Shown here one piece after another: positions 25,263 through 34,441 of a DNA stretch of 64,000 nt. The notes under the pieces were generated by a model. It worked only from the letters and a program-made list of their open reading frames with translations. It was not told the DNA's origin and searched no databases. Location of the stretch: NCBI GenBank assembly GCA_017405965.1, contig JAFQZK010000018.1:16891-80890 (forward strand), read 5' to 3'. Position numbers and translations under genes: made by a program. How positions within the stretch are numbered: the stretch's first letter is position 1; the number at the start of each line of letters is the position of its first letter. This DNA is from Muribaculaceae bacterium (GTDB lineage Bacteria; Bacteroidota; Bacteroidia; Bacteroidales; Muribaculaceae).

Positions 25263-26708
25263 CTACGACTTTTTGATGAGCAGGGCCAAGCCAATCATGG
25301 TCAGGGCGGCATTCAACAGCAGCAACTCAAAGCCCAGCGTGTAGTCAAACTGGTTCTTCAGCCACATCTGGATGAAGAAGCTGATGACGGGGGCTGCAAT
25401 ACACACAATGGGCACCAGACGGTCACGCACGGGCTTCTTGCACATCATGCCGAAGGCGAACAGGCCCAGGATGGGACCATAGGTGTAACTGGCCAAGGTA
25501 TAAACCGCACTGATGGCGTCGCTGTTGCTGATGGCGTAGAAAATGAGGATGACCAGTCCCATGCCGGCGGCCATGGCGATGTGTACCATGCGGCGCGTAC
25601 GGCCCAGGGTGGCATCGTCCTGTTTCTTATCGGCCTCGAGAATATCGACAGTGAACGAGGTGGTCAACGAGGTCAAGGCAGAGCCGGCAGCCGAGTAAGC
25701 GGCGGCAATCAGGCCGATGATGAAGACGACACCCAGCAATACCGGCATGCCCTCGCTGAAGGCCACCGTGCCGAAGAGTTCGTCGGTCTTTTCGGGCATG
25801 GCGATGCCGTGAGCCTTGACGTGCAGGGTAAGCAGAGTACCCAATATCAGGAACAGAGCAATGATGATGACCTGCAGGAAGACACTCACGATAAGGTTCT
25901 TGGCCGACTCGTTGGCGTTCTTGCAGGCCAGACTGCGCTGCATCAGGTCTTGATCGAGACCCGTGGTGGCAATGACCATAAAGATGCCGGCAATGAACTG
26001 TTTCCAAAAGTAGGTACCCTCCTTGGGATTGTCAAAGAAGAAGATGCGAGAACTCTCGTCTTCTCCCACGGCCTTGCACAGGCTTCCCAAGTCATAACCC
26101 AGTCCCTTGGCAACAAAGTAGATGCTCAGCACCACCGACAGGATGAGGCAGAAACTCTTCAACGTGTCGGTCCAGATGACGGTCTTCACGCCACCTTGCA
26201 AGGTGTACAGGAAGATGAGGGCGATGGTGACAATGACGTTGATGACGAAGGGGATGTGAAGCGGCGAGAACACCAGCAGCTGCAAGGTCACGCACACCAC
26301 ATAGAAACGCACCGCGGCACCCAGCATCTTGCTGATGAAAAAGAACCACGCTCCGCTCTTGTGGGTACTGCCGCCGAAGCGCTGCTCCAGATAACCGTAG
26401 ATCGACACCAGATTACGCTTGTAGAACAACGGGATGAGCACGTAGGCGATAACAAAGTAGCCCACAATGAATCCTAAGGCCATCTGCAGATAGCTGAAAC
26501 CCTTGGTGACCACCATTCCCGGAACCGAGATGAAAGTCACGCCCGAAATGGGTGCGCCCAGCATGGCGATGGCGACAATGAACCATGGGGCCTGACGACC
26601 GCCGCTCAAGGCGGTGGCAGTGTCGCTCTTGCGCGACGCGGCCCACGAGATGATAAACAGGAGGATAAAATAGCCAACAATCGTGGCGAGTACAATCCAG
26701 GGAGTCAT
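25263..26708 (-). CDS. Sodium:solute symporter (SSS family)
   Basis: A 481-residue inner-membrane transporter with about 13 hydrophobic helices and the SSS-like early motif SGVTFISVPGMV, with SGGRQAP before it. The family imports sugars, amino acids or sialic acid with Na+. Directly upstream is a NamZ-like exo-muramidase gene, 54 bp away; Tannerella forsythia has a related layout in which an SSS protein (MurT) takes up N-acetylmuramic acid. By that analogy MurNAc or a small muropeptide is the favoured substrate; this is inference from context. Confidence 0.85.
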   Translation of the reverse strand: MTPWIVLATIVGYFILLFIISWAASRKSDTATALSGGRQAPWFIVAIAMLGAPISGVTFISVPGMVVTKGFSYLQMALGFIVGYFVIAYVLIPLFYKRNLVSIYGYLEQRFGGSTHKSGAWFFFISKMLGAAVRFYVVCVTLQLLVFSPLHIPFVINVIVTIALIFLYTLQGGVKTVIWTDTLKSFCLILSVVLSIYFVAKGLGYDLGSLCKAVGEDESSRIFFFDNPKEGTYFWKQFIAGIFMVIATTGLDQDLMQRSLACKNANESAKNLIVSVFLQVIIIALFLILGTLLTLHVKAHGIAMPEKTDELFGTVAFSEGMPVLLGVVFIIGLIAAAYSAAGSALTSLTTSFTVDILEADKKQDDATLGRTRRMVHIAMAAGMGLVILIFYAISNSDAISAVYTLASYTYGPILGLFAFGMMCKKPVRDRLVPIVCIAAPVISFFIQMWLKNQFDYTLGFELLLLNAALTMIGLALLIKKS

Positions 26709-26710
26709 AT

Positions 26711-26760
26711 TTTTCAGTTAATAGTTAATAGTTAACAGTTAACAGTGAACAGTTAATCGT
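26711..26760. repeat. Heptamer array (AGTTAAT/AGTTAAC)
   Basis: About six imperfect 7-bp units between the NamZ-like and symporter genes, in the same intercistronic setting as the other heptamer arrays in the window. Confidence 0.6.
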
Positions 26761-26762
26761 TG

Positions 26763-28031
26763 TTATTCCTCGTAGAGGAGATAAGGCTTGCGCTGGGCCT
26801 TGAAGAGTTCCACATCGGCCTGCCAGGTGGCCTTGATTTCGTCGGCGCTCTTGCCGTCGGCTATCATCTGGCGCACGCGGGTCGTGCCCATCAGCAGGTC
26901 AAAGAAGTTGCTCTTCAAGTAGAACTGCTTGCCGTTGTTGGTGAGATTGCGGTAGGCATCGATGACATACTCCAAGTTGATGCCCTTGGCAATGACATCC
27001 TCGGCATCCAGGTTGTGCAAGTCAACACCATAGCACAGTTGATCCATCTGAGGCGGGGTTTTGGCGCCAAAGCGGCTCTTAGGCGTAAACGAGAACTCAT
27101 AGCCCGTCATGTCGGGGTGACCATAGACCTGGAACGGCCAATCGGTACCACGGCCCAGGCTGACAGTCGTGCCCTCGAAATAGCACATCGACGGATACAG
27201 ATATATCGAGAGCATGTTGGGCAGATTGGGACTCGGAGCGATGGGCAACGAGTAACGCGTCTGATGGGTGTAGTTCTTGCAAGGGATGACCGTGAGATCG
27301 CATTTCTTGTGATCCTTGAGCCAACCTTCACCATTAGCCATCTGAGCCAACTCGCCCAGCGTCATGCCGTGCACGGTGGGGATGGGCAAGCGCCCCACTC
27401 CCGACTTGAGCGTCATGTCCAGGATAGGGCCATCAACATACATGCCGTTGGGATTGGGGCGGTCCAGCACCATGAACTGCTTGTCATAGGTCACCGCCGC
27501 ATCCATCAGGTTGATCATCGTCACATAATAGGTATAGAACCTGAGGCCCACGTCCTGAATATCGATGACGATGATATCGATGCCATCCATTACCTCGCGG
27601 CTGGGCATCGGCGACTTGCCCTCATAGAGCGACGCGATGGGGATGCCGGTTTTTTCATCTACACTGCTCGACACGTGCTCACCGGCATCGGCATTGCCGC
27701 GAAAACCGTGCTCGGGCGAGAAAATCGTCACCACGTTCACGCCGTTTTCCAGCATCAGGTCCAGCGTGTGCTTGTCGCCCACCATACCCGTCTGGTTGCT
27801 CAACAGTGCCACGCGTTTTCCTTTCAGCAAAGGTACATATTCATCGGTACATGCGGCACCCAGCACGACCTCGCCCGCCTCGTTAGCGGTTGATGTAGCC
27901 GACTGCTCGGGATTTGATAATGACACATCGGCAGCAATGGTCTTATTCACACGGTTGCTGCAGGCATTGAGGGTAGTCATCGACGTGAGCGAGACCCACA
28001 CCACCAACATCAATAAACAGATTCTGGTCAT
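26763..28031 (-). CDS. namZ: NamZ-like exo-beta-N-acetylmuramidase (DUF1343, GH171), lipoprotein
   Basis: A 422-residue DUF1343 protein. The N-terminus MTRICLLMLVVWVSLTSM leads to the lipobox LNAC, so it should be lipid-anchored in the envelope. Conserved blocks include ALLSNQTGM, FSPEHGFRG, DIQDVGLRFYTY, LDRPNPNG and GRGTDWPFQVYG. NamZ enzymes release terminal MurNAc from peptidoglycan fragments. Followed by a sodium symporter, a WYL regulator and three beta-lactamase-fold hydrolases, it looks like the first gene of a muropeptide-salvage operon. ATG at 28040 is an alternative start three codons upstream. Confidence 0.85.
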   Translation of the reverse strand: MTRICLLMLVVWVSLTSMTTLNACSNRVNKTIAADVSLSNPEQSATSTANEAGEVVLGAACTDEYVPLLKGKRVALLSNQTGMVGDKHTLDLMLENGVNVVTIFSPEHGFRGNADAGEHVSSSVDEKTGIPIASLYEGKSPMPSREVMDGIDIIVIDIQDVGLRFYTYYVTMINLMDAAVTYDKQFMVLDRPNPNGMYVDGPILDMTLKSGVGRLPIPTVHGMTLGELAQMANGEGWLKDHKKCDLTVIPCKNYTHQTRYSLPIAPSPNLPNMLSIYLYPSMCYFEGTTVSLGRGTDWPFQVYGHPDMTGYEFSFTPKSRFGAKTPPQMDQLCYGVDLHNLDAEDVIAKGINLEYVIDAYRNLTNNGKQFYLKSNFFDLLMGTTRVRQMIADGKSADEIKATWQADVELFKAQRKPYLLYEE

Positions 28032-28069
28032 TCTTTCCATTTTGGTTAAGTCAATTGATTTTTACCCTG

Positions 28070-28077
28070 CAAAAATA
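28070..28077 (-). promoter_or_regulatory. -7 box for NamZ-led operon
   Basis: Minus-strand TATTTTTG followed by CAGGG, about 40 bp before the start codon. Confidence 0.6.
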
Positions 28078-28263
28078 ACTATTTACTTTGAAACATCGAC
28101 ACACGACCATGATAATTTTGCCAAAAAGTGGCACACACCTCATCGCAGCCTCCATCCCGATGCGAATCTTCATCAATACTAAAAAAATGTCGGTTCATGT
28201 AGTTTTTGGCGCAGGTGCTGCGTCTAACAAGTGAAAACAATGAACCACTAAACATTTGACATC

Positions 28264-28755
28264 ATGGAACAAGAAGGTTTAATCAAAGAAAGAGACAAAC
28301 TTTTTGAGAAATACAGGAACGAGTCTGCCAAAAATGGAAAAAACGGCTTGATTGCGTTCATTCTTGCCTGTTTGGGATCGGTATTACTCCTCAACATGGC
28401 TATCAACCATTCCAGTATCAAGGAGCAGGCTTTCTATACGATTCTGTTTTTAAGTTTAGGCATCGTGGAATTCCATCGAATGAACTGGAACCGTAAGGCC
28501 AGCAAAGCCGAAAACGCTCATGAATTCATAGCCATCTATGACAAGAACAAGAAAATCGAAAAATGGATTAACTTTATCGTAATCCCCATTTTTGCAATCT
28601 TGTTTATTGTCTGGGAAATCTACCACGGCTCGCTTTCAAGCTTGCTGGTTTTCGGTATCGGAGTGCCTCTTGTGTACTTCATCATGAGAGGACCGGAGAT
28701 TGAACGGAAAAAAGAAATCAATCGCCTACGTGAACTCACGCAAGAGACTGCCTGA
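28264..28755 (+). CDS. Small integral membrane protein of unknown function
   Basis: A 163-residue protein not recognised. It has a charged N-terminal helix (about 1-28), then two hydrophobic hairpins: about 29-48 with 56-71, and about 98-118 with 124-141, separated by a charged loop (KAENAHEFIAIYDKNKKIEK). The tail is strongly charged (EIERKKEINRLRELTQE). The layout resembles small four-helix membrane proteins with cytosolic ends. It is a single plus-strand gene between two leftward operons. Confidence 0.65.
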   Translation: MEQEGLIKERDKLFEKYRNESAKNGKNGLIAFILACLGSVLLLNMAINHSSIKEQAFYTILFLSLGIVEFHRMNWNRKASKAENAHEFIAIYDKNKKIEKWINFIVIPIFAILFIVWEIYHGSLSSLLVFGIGVPLVYFIMRGPEIERKKEINRLRELTQETA

Positions 28756-28816
28756 ATCCAGAAGGCTGCCTTACCAAGCACCGCTCAGGGTGATTTCCAG
28801 GAGCAAAGAACTGTCC

Positions 28817-30490
28817 TTATTTAACCTTGATGGTGACCAGGGTTGGCGGTTCGAGACGGTCAATCGGGAATTCGATGCGCTCCACATTGTCGTCTAACGA
28901 CGGGAATATGAGCAAGAGGCGACCCTGATAGCGCAGCGGGTAGAAGCCATGGGGCGTGCGGTCGGTGTACAGGCCGTAGTTGCGGCGGTATTCCAACTCA
29001 GCTGAAGACAAGCCCTCGGTCGGTGACAAGATATATTCGGTCTGCTGCGAGGTGACCGGCAGGGAGTCCACTTTGAGCGACACCGCCATATAAGGCTGAT
29101 CGGGGAAGGTCAACATCGATGAGACGATGTCGGGTCGATCGCAGTCGATGGACTTCTCGACGGCTCCGTCGAGCAGGCGTCCCGAGTGATAACGGTCATA
29201 GACCGAGTCACACACGAATTGCACGTTGTCCTTGTCGTAATAGCCGCAATAAACATCCTCGCGCAGGAACCACTCGGACGAGATGAAGCGCAAGGGGAAA
29301 ACAAAGCGGCTGTAACCCGGGAAAACGCGCTGACGCAACACGGCCTCGCGAGGAGCGTTGACGAGTTCAGCGACAATGCCGTCCTCATAGGCCTTGTAGT
29401 CGCGCACCGGCGGTAAAACGCGATGGGCGGCATAGACGTTGAACGCCAACACTGCCAGTGTGACGGCCATACGGGCCAAGGGCCAACGTTCCAAGATTTT
29501 GTAGACGGCCATTGCCACAATAATGAAACCCACGGTCACCAACATGGAATAGGCTCGCTCATTAATCACCCCAAGGGCAAACATGACGAAGGTAAGGCTC
29601 AAGAAAAGGTAGGTCCACATGGAACGGCGCAACGTGCCTAAGCCTTTCATCAGCAACACGACGATGCCGACGATGAAGGCTGCCAGCGGCGTGTAAAACC
29701 TCCACATCTTCTCGTTGAAGATGTACCAACGGCTCGACAACAGATCGCTAAGTCCCAGATTAAAGACCAGTTCGCCCTGGGATGCGCGCGACCAAGCCCC
29801 CGGCGAGGCGATGATGAACAACACGCCCAGCAGATAGCCCACAAGTGCCAACACCGTGCGACGGTTCAACTCGCCGCGATTAAAAGCATAATACAGAATC
29901 AGACCTCCCAAGACGCCAAACGACGTGGCTTCGTTGAAGTTGCCGGCTATGAAGGCTCCAAGCAACAGCAACACGGCCCTACCCCAGCCCAAGGGGCGCT
30001 CGTGGCTGTGTTGCAAATACCACAACAGCAGCAGCGAGGCCGTCATGGCCCACAGGTAGTTACAGCTGCCTGCTACCCACATCATCGTCTGCCCAGGAAC
30101 AGGGAACACGCACAGCACCAGCGACAGGAACATCGACAGCACCATGACCGACCGGCGGTGGGCACTCAGCAATGTCACCAGGTGAGCCATCAGGCCGAAA
30201 ACCAATGCGTTGCACACATTGAACAGCCCCTTTCCCAGGATGGCGCAGAACAATGTCGCCACCACGTCGGCAAATCGTCCGTTGGTGGTCATGAAATGAT
30301 CAACCTGTGACAACCAATAGTCGCACAGCGTATCTACCTTAGTGAGGGAGAATGCCATGTCATCCTCCTTGAAAGGCGTCAGCGTGTTCAACACATACAT
30401 CACTACACAGGCCACCAGCAACAGTCCCCAATAGGCGACATCATGCCAGCGTCTGCACGATTGGCTGTTCAAGCGATCGGTCAACTTCAT
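28817..30490 (-). CDS. DUF6056-like polytopic membrane protein
   Basis: A 557-residue inner-membrane protein with about ten hydrophobic segments in residues 15-380 and a soluble C-terminal part of about 170 residues. The early PFKEDDMAFS and TNGRF elements and overall plan resemble DUF6056 and related GT-C-type glycosyltransferases, where an acidic loop after the first helix is functionally important. Substrate and partners are unknown; a cell-surface polysaccharide role is plausible. ATG 30490 (MKLTDRL) is preferred over the in-frame codon at 30535. Confidence 0.65.
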   Translation of the reverse strand: MKLTDRLNSQSCRRWHDVAYWGLLLVACVVMYVLNTLTPFKEDDMAFSLTKVDTLCDYWLSQVDHFMTTNGRFADVVATLFCAILGKGLFNVCNALVFGLMAHLVTLLSAHRRSVMVLSMFLSLVLCVFPVPGQTMMWVAGSCNYLWAMTASLLLLWYLQHSHERPLGWGRAVLLLLGAFIAGNFNEATSFGVLGGLILYYAFNRGELNRRTVLALVGYLLGVLFIIASPGAWSRASQGELVFNLGLSDLLSSRWYIFNEKMWRFYTPLAAFIVGIVVLLMKGLGTLRRSMWTYLFLSLTFVMFALGVINERAYSMLVTVGFIIVAMAVYKILERWPLARMAVTLAVLAFNVYAAHRVLPPVRDYKAYEDGIVAELVNAPREAVLRQRVFPGYSRFVFPLRFISSEWFLREDVYCGYYDKDNVQFVCDSVYDRYHSGRLLDGAVEKSIDCDRPDIVSSMLTFPDQPYMAVSLKVDSLPVTSQQTEYILSPTEGLSSAELEYRRNYGLYTDRTPHGFYPLRYQGRLLLIFPSLDDNVERIEFPIDRLEPPTLVTIKVK

Positions 30491-30571
30491 GTCAAATACA
30501 AATAATAGATAATAGTCAGACATCGGAATGGCCAACTATTACCTATTAACTATTTTCAATAAATTAATTGA

Positions 30572-31132
30572 TTATACGGTCAGGATTTCCTTCTCCTTGG
30601 CAGCAAAGATCTCGTCGATCTTCTTCATGAACTTGTCATGAATCTTCTGCACCTTTTCTTCGCCGTCCTTGCTGACGTCCTCGCTCATGCCATCCTTGAC
30701 GGCCTTCTTCAGACCCTCGATAGCCTCGCGGCGGGCGTTGCGGATGCTCACGCGAGCCTTCTCGCTCTCGCCCTTGGAATCCTTGACGAGCTGTTTGCGG
30801 CGCTCCTCGGTCAGGGGCGGGATGTTCAGGCGGATGACCTCACCGTTGTTCACGGGCATGATACCCACGTTGCTGTCGATGATGGCCTTCTCGATGGTGC
30901 CGATCATGTTGCGCTCCCAGGGCATGATGGCGATGGTGCGCTGATCGGGGGTGCTCACGTTGGCCACACCGCTGATGGGCGTGGGATTGCCATAATAGTT
31001 TACACGGATGCCGTCCAGAATCTTCACGTTGGCCTTACCTGCGCGGATGTGTGCCAGGGTGTCATCGAGGAAATCCACGGCTTCCTGCATCTTTTTCTCG
31101 GCTGCGTCGAGATAAAATTTCACGTCGTTCAT
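30572..31132 (-). CDS. frr: Ribosome recycling factor
   Basis: A 186-residue protein of exact family length. With EF-G it splits post-termination ribosomes. Diagnostic stretches are AHIRAGKANVKILDGIRVNYYG, split here as AHIRAGKANVKILDG then IRVNYYGNPTPI, plus RNARREAIEGLKKA near residue 130. It is not accompanied by pyrH, its common partner in other bacteria, within this window. Confidence 0.97.
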   Translation of the reverse strand: MNDVKFYLDAAEKKMQEAVDFLDDTLAHIRAGKANVKILDGIRVNYYGNPTPISGVANVSTPDQRTIAIMPWERNMIGTIEKAIIDSNVGIMPVNNGEVIRLNIPPLTEERRKQLVKDSKGESEKARVSIRNARREAIEGLKKAVKDGMSEDVSKDGEEKVQKIHDKFMKKIDEIFAAKEKEILTV

Positions 31133-31312
31133 AGTCTTACGTTTTATATTGTTTCTAGTCAGTTATTTCTTTTCTAATCAGTAATCTCTAATCATTAATC
31201 TACAAGTTTTAAAGTGTTTTTCACTTTAGAACTTGTTTTTAGTGGTCACGAAATTACACCATTTGCCACAACCCTGCAAATTTTTTGCCAAAATTGTGCC
31301 AATGAGTCCAAT

Positions 31313-32251
31313 TTACAGGAGTTTCTCGTCGTTGAAGTTGCGGACGATATAGTCGGGGCGGTTTTTGGTTTCGTTGTAGATGCGGCCGATGTATTCACCG
31401 ATGATGCCGAGCGAGAGCAGTTGGATGCCGCCGAGGAAAAGCAACAGGATGACCAGCGAAGGATAACCCTGAACGGGGTCGCCCCAGATGAGAGCCTTGA
31501 TGAAGATATAGATCATGTAGATGAAGGCGAGCATCGAGACGATGAACCCGACGACAGTCGAAATGCGCAAGGGCAAACTGGTAAACGAGGTGATGCCGTC
31601 GATAGCCAGCGAGAACAGTTGCCTGAAACTCCATGACGAGGTGCCGGCTACGCGGTCGCCACGGTCGAAGACAACTTCCTTCTTCTTGAAACCGATCCAG
31701 CTGTACATCCCCTTGGTGTAACGCTCACTTTCGCGCATCTGCCTAAGGGCGTTGATGCAACTGCGGTCCAACAGGCGGAAGTCGCCCACATTCTGCAACA
31801 CGTCGAAGCGCGATGAGCTTTGCAGGAGGCGGTAGAACAGCAGCGACAGCCGCTTGCGCAGCCAGCTCTCGCGGCCACGCGTTTTACGTTTGGCGTACAC
31901 ATCCTCGTAGCCCTGCTCCCACCACTTGATCATCTCGGGGATGAGGTCGGGCGGATCTTGCAGGTCGGCATCAATAATGACCATGCAGTCACCCGTCACA
32001 TAGTCAAAGCCCGCCAGCATGGCAGCCTCCTTGCCGAAATTGCGCGACAGATCCACAAAGTTGACCCGCTGGTCCTTCTGCCGCATCTGACGCAGCTGTT
32101 CAAGGGTGCCGTCGGTGCTGCCGTCGTTGACAAACATGAGTTCCCACTGGTAGTTCGGAGTGCTGTCCATGAGTTTCACGAGTTCAAGGTACAGCAACGG
32201 CAGGGACTTCTCCTCGTTATGGCAGGGAATGAGGACAGATATCTTTTTCAT
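31313..32251 (-). CDS. Family 2 glycosyltransferase, polyprenyl-phosphate type
   Basis: A 312-residue enzyme. The GT-A domain shows IPCHNEE, NDGSTDGT and the DAD metal motif at 94-96 (IIDADLQDPPD). Two C-terminal membrane helices lie at about 231-258 and 268-292. The architecture matches GtrB/DPM1-like enzymes that load a sugar onto undecaprenyl phosphate. A membrane protein of possible GT-C type lies downstream beyond frr, which could use such a donor. The sugar is unknown. Confidence 0.88.
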   Translation of the reverse strand: MKKISVLIPCHNEEKSLPLLYLELVKLMDSTPNYQWELMFVNDGSTDGTLEQLRQMRQKDQRVNFVDLSRNFGKEAAMLAGFDYVTGDCMVIIDADLQDPPDLIPEMIKWWEQGYEDVYAKRKTRGRESWLRKRLSLLFYRLLQSSSRFDVLQNVGDFRLLDRSCINALRQMRESERYTKGMYSWIGFKKKEVVFDRGDRVAGTSSWSFRQLFSLAIDGITSFTSLPLRISTVVGFIVSMLAFIYMIYIFIKALIWGDPVQGYPSLVILLLFLGGIQLLSLGIIGEYIGRIYNETKNRPDYIVRNFNDEKLL

Positions 32252-32279
32252 CGTTTATATCGTTAATTAATTGGTGTCA

Positions 32280-32310
32280 CAAAAATAACGTCTTTCTATC
32301 AATACCGCAA
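32280..32310 (-). promoter_or_regulatory. Promoter of the glycosyltransferase gene
   Basis: Minus-strand TTG (complement of 32308-32310), 20 bp, then TATTTTTG (complement of 32280-32287): an excellent Bacteroidetes promoter 28 bp before the start. Confidence 0.7.
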
Positions 32311-32316
32311 ATATTA

Positions 32317-33549
32317 TCACATAAAGGTGAGCGAGGACAAGGCATCGCCACGCAAGAACTCGGCCGCCTGGGCTATCTGCTCGGGGGTGACTTCCTGAAT
32401 GCGTGTGATGGTGTCATCGATAGTGGCCACTCGACCGCGATAGAGCAGTCCGCGCCCGGCACTCATGGCCAAGTACTCGGTGCTGTCGGCCGCCACCACC
32501 AGCTGGCCGCAGTACTGCCGCTTGTAGGCATCGAGACGGCGTTCGGGCAGCAGTTCCTGGCTCAATCGGCTGGTGATGCGCTCTATGACGCGCAGGCTAG
32601 AGCGCACGTCATCGTGGTCACAGCCCAGGTAGATTTCCATCCAGCCGCAGTCGCTCAGCATCGTCAGCGTGGACTCGACAGTATAGACATAGCCGCGACG
32701 TTCACGCAATTCCACGTTGAGCAGCGAATTCATGCCGGGTCCGCCCAGGATGTTGTTAAGCAGCATCAGGGCATAGCGCAACGGATGGTTCATGTCGGGT
32801 ACTCGAGCGCCCACTATGGTGTGAGCCTGATGGGTGCCGATGTTGATGGTGCGCCTGAACGGCTCGATATGCGGCGGGACGGTGCGACGGCGCGGTTCCA
32901 TCTCATGGCTCATCGGGCCAAAGGCTTTCTCGGCCAAGCGGAACACGCGGTCGGGGCTGTCGGGACCCACCGAGAAGAAAGCCATATTGGCAGGCACATA
33001 AAGTTTCTTGAGGTAACGCATGCAATCCTCGCGAGAGAGGTTCTCGAGGTCCTCTTTACGGCCCAGGATGTTGTGCCCCAGTTCGCTACCGGCGAACAAC
33101 AAGTCCTCAAAGTCGTCATACACCGCATCGCTGGGCGTATCACGATAACTTGCCGCCTCCTCAAGCACCACGTCACGCTCACGGTCCAACTCGCTCTGCG
33201 GAAAAACCGACCACTGCACCAGGTCGGCCAGCAGGTCGACGGCGCGTGGCAAGTGCTGATGCGGGAACACCGAGTAGAGCATGGTACCCTCCTTGGTGGT
33301 ATAGGCATTGAGTTCGCCTCCTACGCGCTCCATGCGGTTAAGGATATGCCATGCGCGGCGGTGGGTTGTTCCCTTGAAGATGGTGTGCTCCACAAAGTGT
33401 GCCAGTCCGTAGTGTCCCTCGCTCTCGTCACGGCTGCCCGCATTGACGGCCAGGCCGCACCAGGCCACTTGATTGGCCGTGTTGACATGAACGAGACGCA
33501 ACCCGTTGGGCAGCGTATGATAGGCAATGTTCATAGCGTTTTCGGTCAT
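32317..33549 (-). CDS. M16 family zinc metallopeptidase
   Basis: A 410-residue peptidase of the pitrilysin/processing-peptidase type. The inverted zinc motif HFVEH is at residues 51-55 (HFVEHTIFKGT), and the distal Glu should lie in the EAASYRDTP region. No signal peptide is visible, so a cytosolic role is expected. Its ATG overlaps the stop codon of the upstream S24-type regulator by one base (TGATG), so translation is coupled. A Met at codon 6 (33534) is an alternative start. Confidence 0.88.
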   Translation of the reverse strand: MTENAMNIAYHTLPNGLRLVHVNTANQVAWCGLAVNAGSRDESEGHYGLAHFVEHTIFKGTTHRRAWHILNRMERVGGELNAYTTKEGTMLYSVFPHQHLPRAVDLLADLVQWSVFPQSELDRERDVVLEEAASYRDTPSDAVYDDFEDLLFAGSELGHNILGRKEDLENLSREDCMRYLKKLYVPANMAFFSVGPDSPDRVFRLAEKAFGPMSHEMEPRRRTVPPHIEPFRRTINIGTHQAHTIVGARVPDMNHPLRYALMLLNNILGGPGMNSLLNVELRERRGYVYTVESTLTMLSDCGWMEIYLGCDHDDVRSSLRVIERITSRLSQELLPERRLDAYKRQYCGQLVVAADSTEYLAMSAGRGLLYRGRVATIDDTITRIQEVTPEQIAQAAEFLRGDALSSLTFM

Positions 33550-34229
33550 CAGATTCTCGTGTTCAGGTGCAGGACATGCTGCACGAGCAACATGCCGTGA
33601 ATATCGCTGCGACGCACGTCCATATCGTCGTAGTTGGGGTTCTCGCTGCGCAACACCACCATATTGGGATCGCTGTGGCGGCGCACGTACTTCACCAGCC
33701 TGAAGTCATCAAGCTGCACGACGTAGATTTGCCCCCAATATATCTGGTTGGGGTTGCTCATCTCGCGAACGGCGATGAAGTCACCATCATTGATGACCGG
33801 TGCCATCGAGTCACCGCTCACGCGCACGATGCGGCAATCCTTGCTCATATTGGGCAGGTTCACCCAGCCCACGATGTTCTCGTTGGCAAACAACTCGTTA
33901 CGGCCCGATGCCATGCCTGCAGTGGCATCCACATCATATACAGGTGTGCCGACGGCAGCCGACGACGCGGCCGCGTCGTTGCCGGGATGCACGTTGGTCT
34001 TGGCAAAAGGCAAATCGGTACCATCGATGAGCCACTCCTTGGAAACACCCAAGTTAACCACGATGCGGTTGAGGAGTGATTCGCTCAAGGGCATGTGGGC
34101 GTTAAGGTACTTGGACAGATTAGAAGTGTCCACCCCGATGCGTTCGGCAAACTGCACTTGCCTGACGCCCATTTCTTTCATCAGATATTTGATTCGAGCG
34201 ATGATTTCGGCATTCTTCTGTGAATCCAT
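33549..34229 (-). CDS. XRE-family repressor with S24 (LexA-like) peptidase domain
   Basis: A 226-residue protein. A helix-turn-helix (about 10-60; VQFAERIGVDTSNLSKYLN) is joined to an S24 peptidase domain with Ser141 (VSGDSMAPV) and Lys180 (RLVKYVRR) as catalytic dyad. Ala104-Gly105 in DATAGMASG is a candidate self-cleavage site as in LexA and CI. It could therefore be a damage-responsive repressor. It has its own strong promoter and is divergent from the fourth CotH gene, sharing a 212-bp control region; it may regulate either side. Confidence 0.87.
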   Translation of the reverse strand: MDSQKNAEIIARIKYLMKEMGVRQVQFAERIGVDTSNLSKYLNAHMPLSESLLNRIVVNLGVSKEWLIDGTDLPFAKTNVHPGNDAAASSAAVGTPVYDVDATAGMASGRNELFANENIVGWVNLPNMSKDCRIVRVSGDSMAPVINDGDFIAVREMSNPNQIYWGQIYVVQLDDFRLVKYVRRHSDPNMVVLRSENPNYDDMDVRRSDIHGMLLVQHVLHLNTRI

Positions 34230-34271
34230 AATAATCTTGTTGATATTAGGTCAATCATGTGTTTATCGCGG

Positions 34272-34302
34272 CAAAATTACCACAAAAAGTTGTAATATGC
34301 AA
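34272..34302 (-). promoter_or_regulatory. Promoter of the S24-type repressor gene
   Basis: Minus-strand TTG (complement of 34300-34302), 20 bp, TAATTTTG (complement of 34272-34279). Leader is about 40 nt. Confidence 0.7.
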
Positions 34303-34387
34303 TTAAATTACCATTTTTTAATCTTCTTTTCTCATGTTTGTTACCTTAATAAAAACGGCTGCAGCTACAATTATCATGTCTTTGCGC

Positions 34388-34417
34388 TTGGCTTGCACTG
34401 AAATTGTTGTAACTTTG
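34388..34417 (+). promoter_or_regulatory. Promoter of CotH copy D
   Basis: TTG at 34388-34390, 19 bp, TAACTTTG at 34410-34417. It lies within the longer frame that begins at 34334, which argues for the start at 34442. Confidence 0.7.
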
Positions 34418-34441
34418 TGGGTTGATAATTCATCAAGCGTC

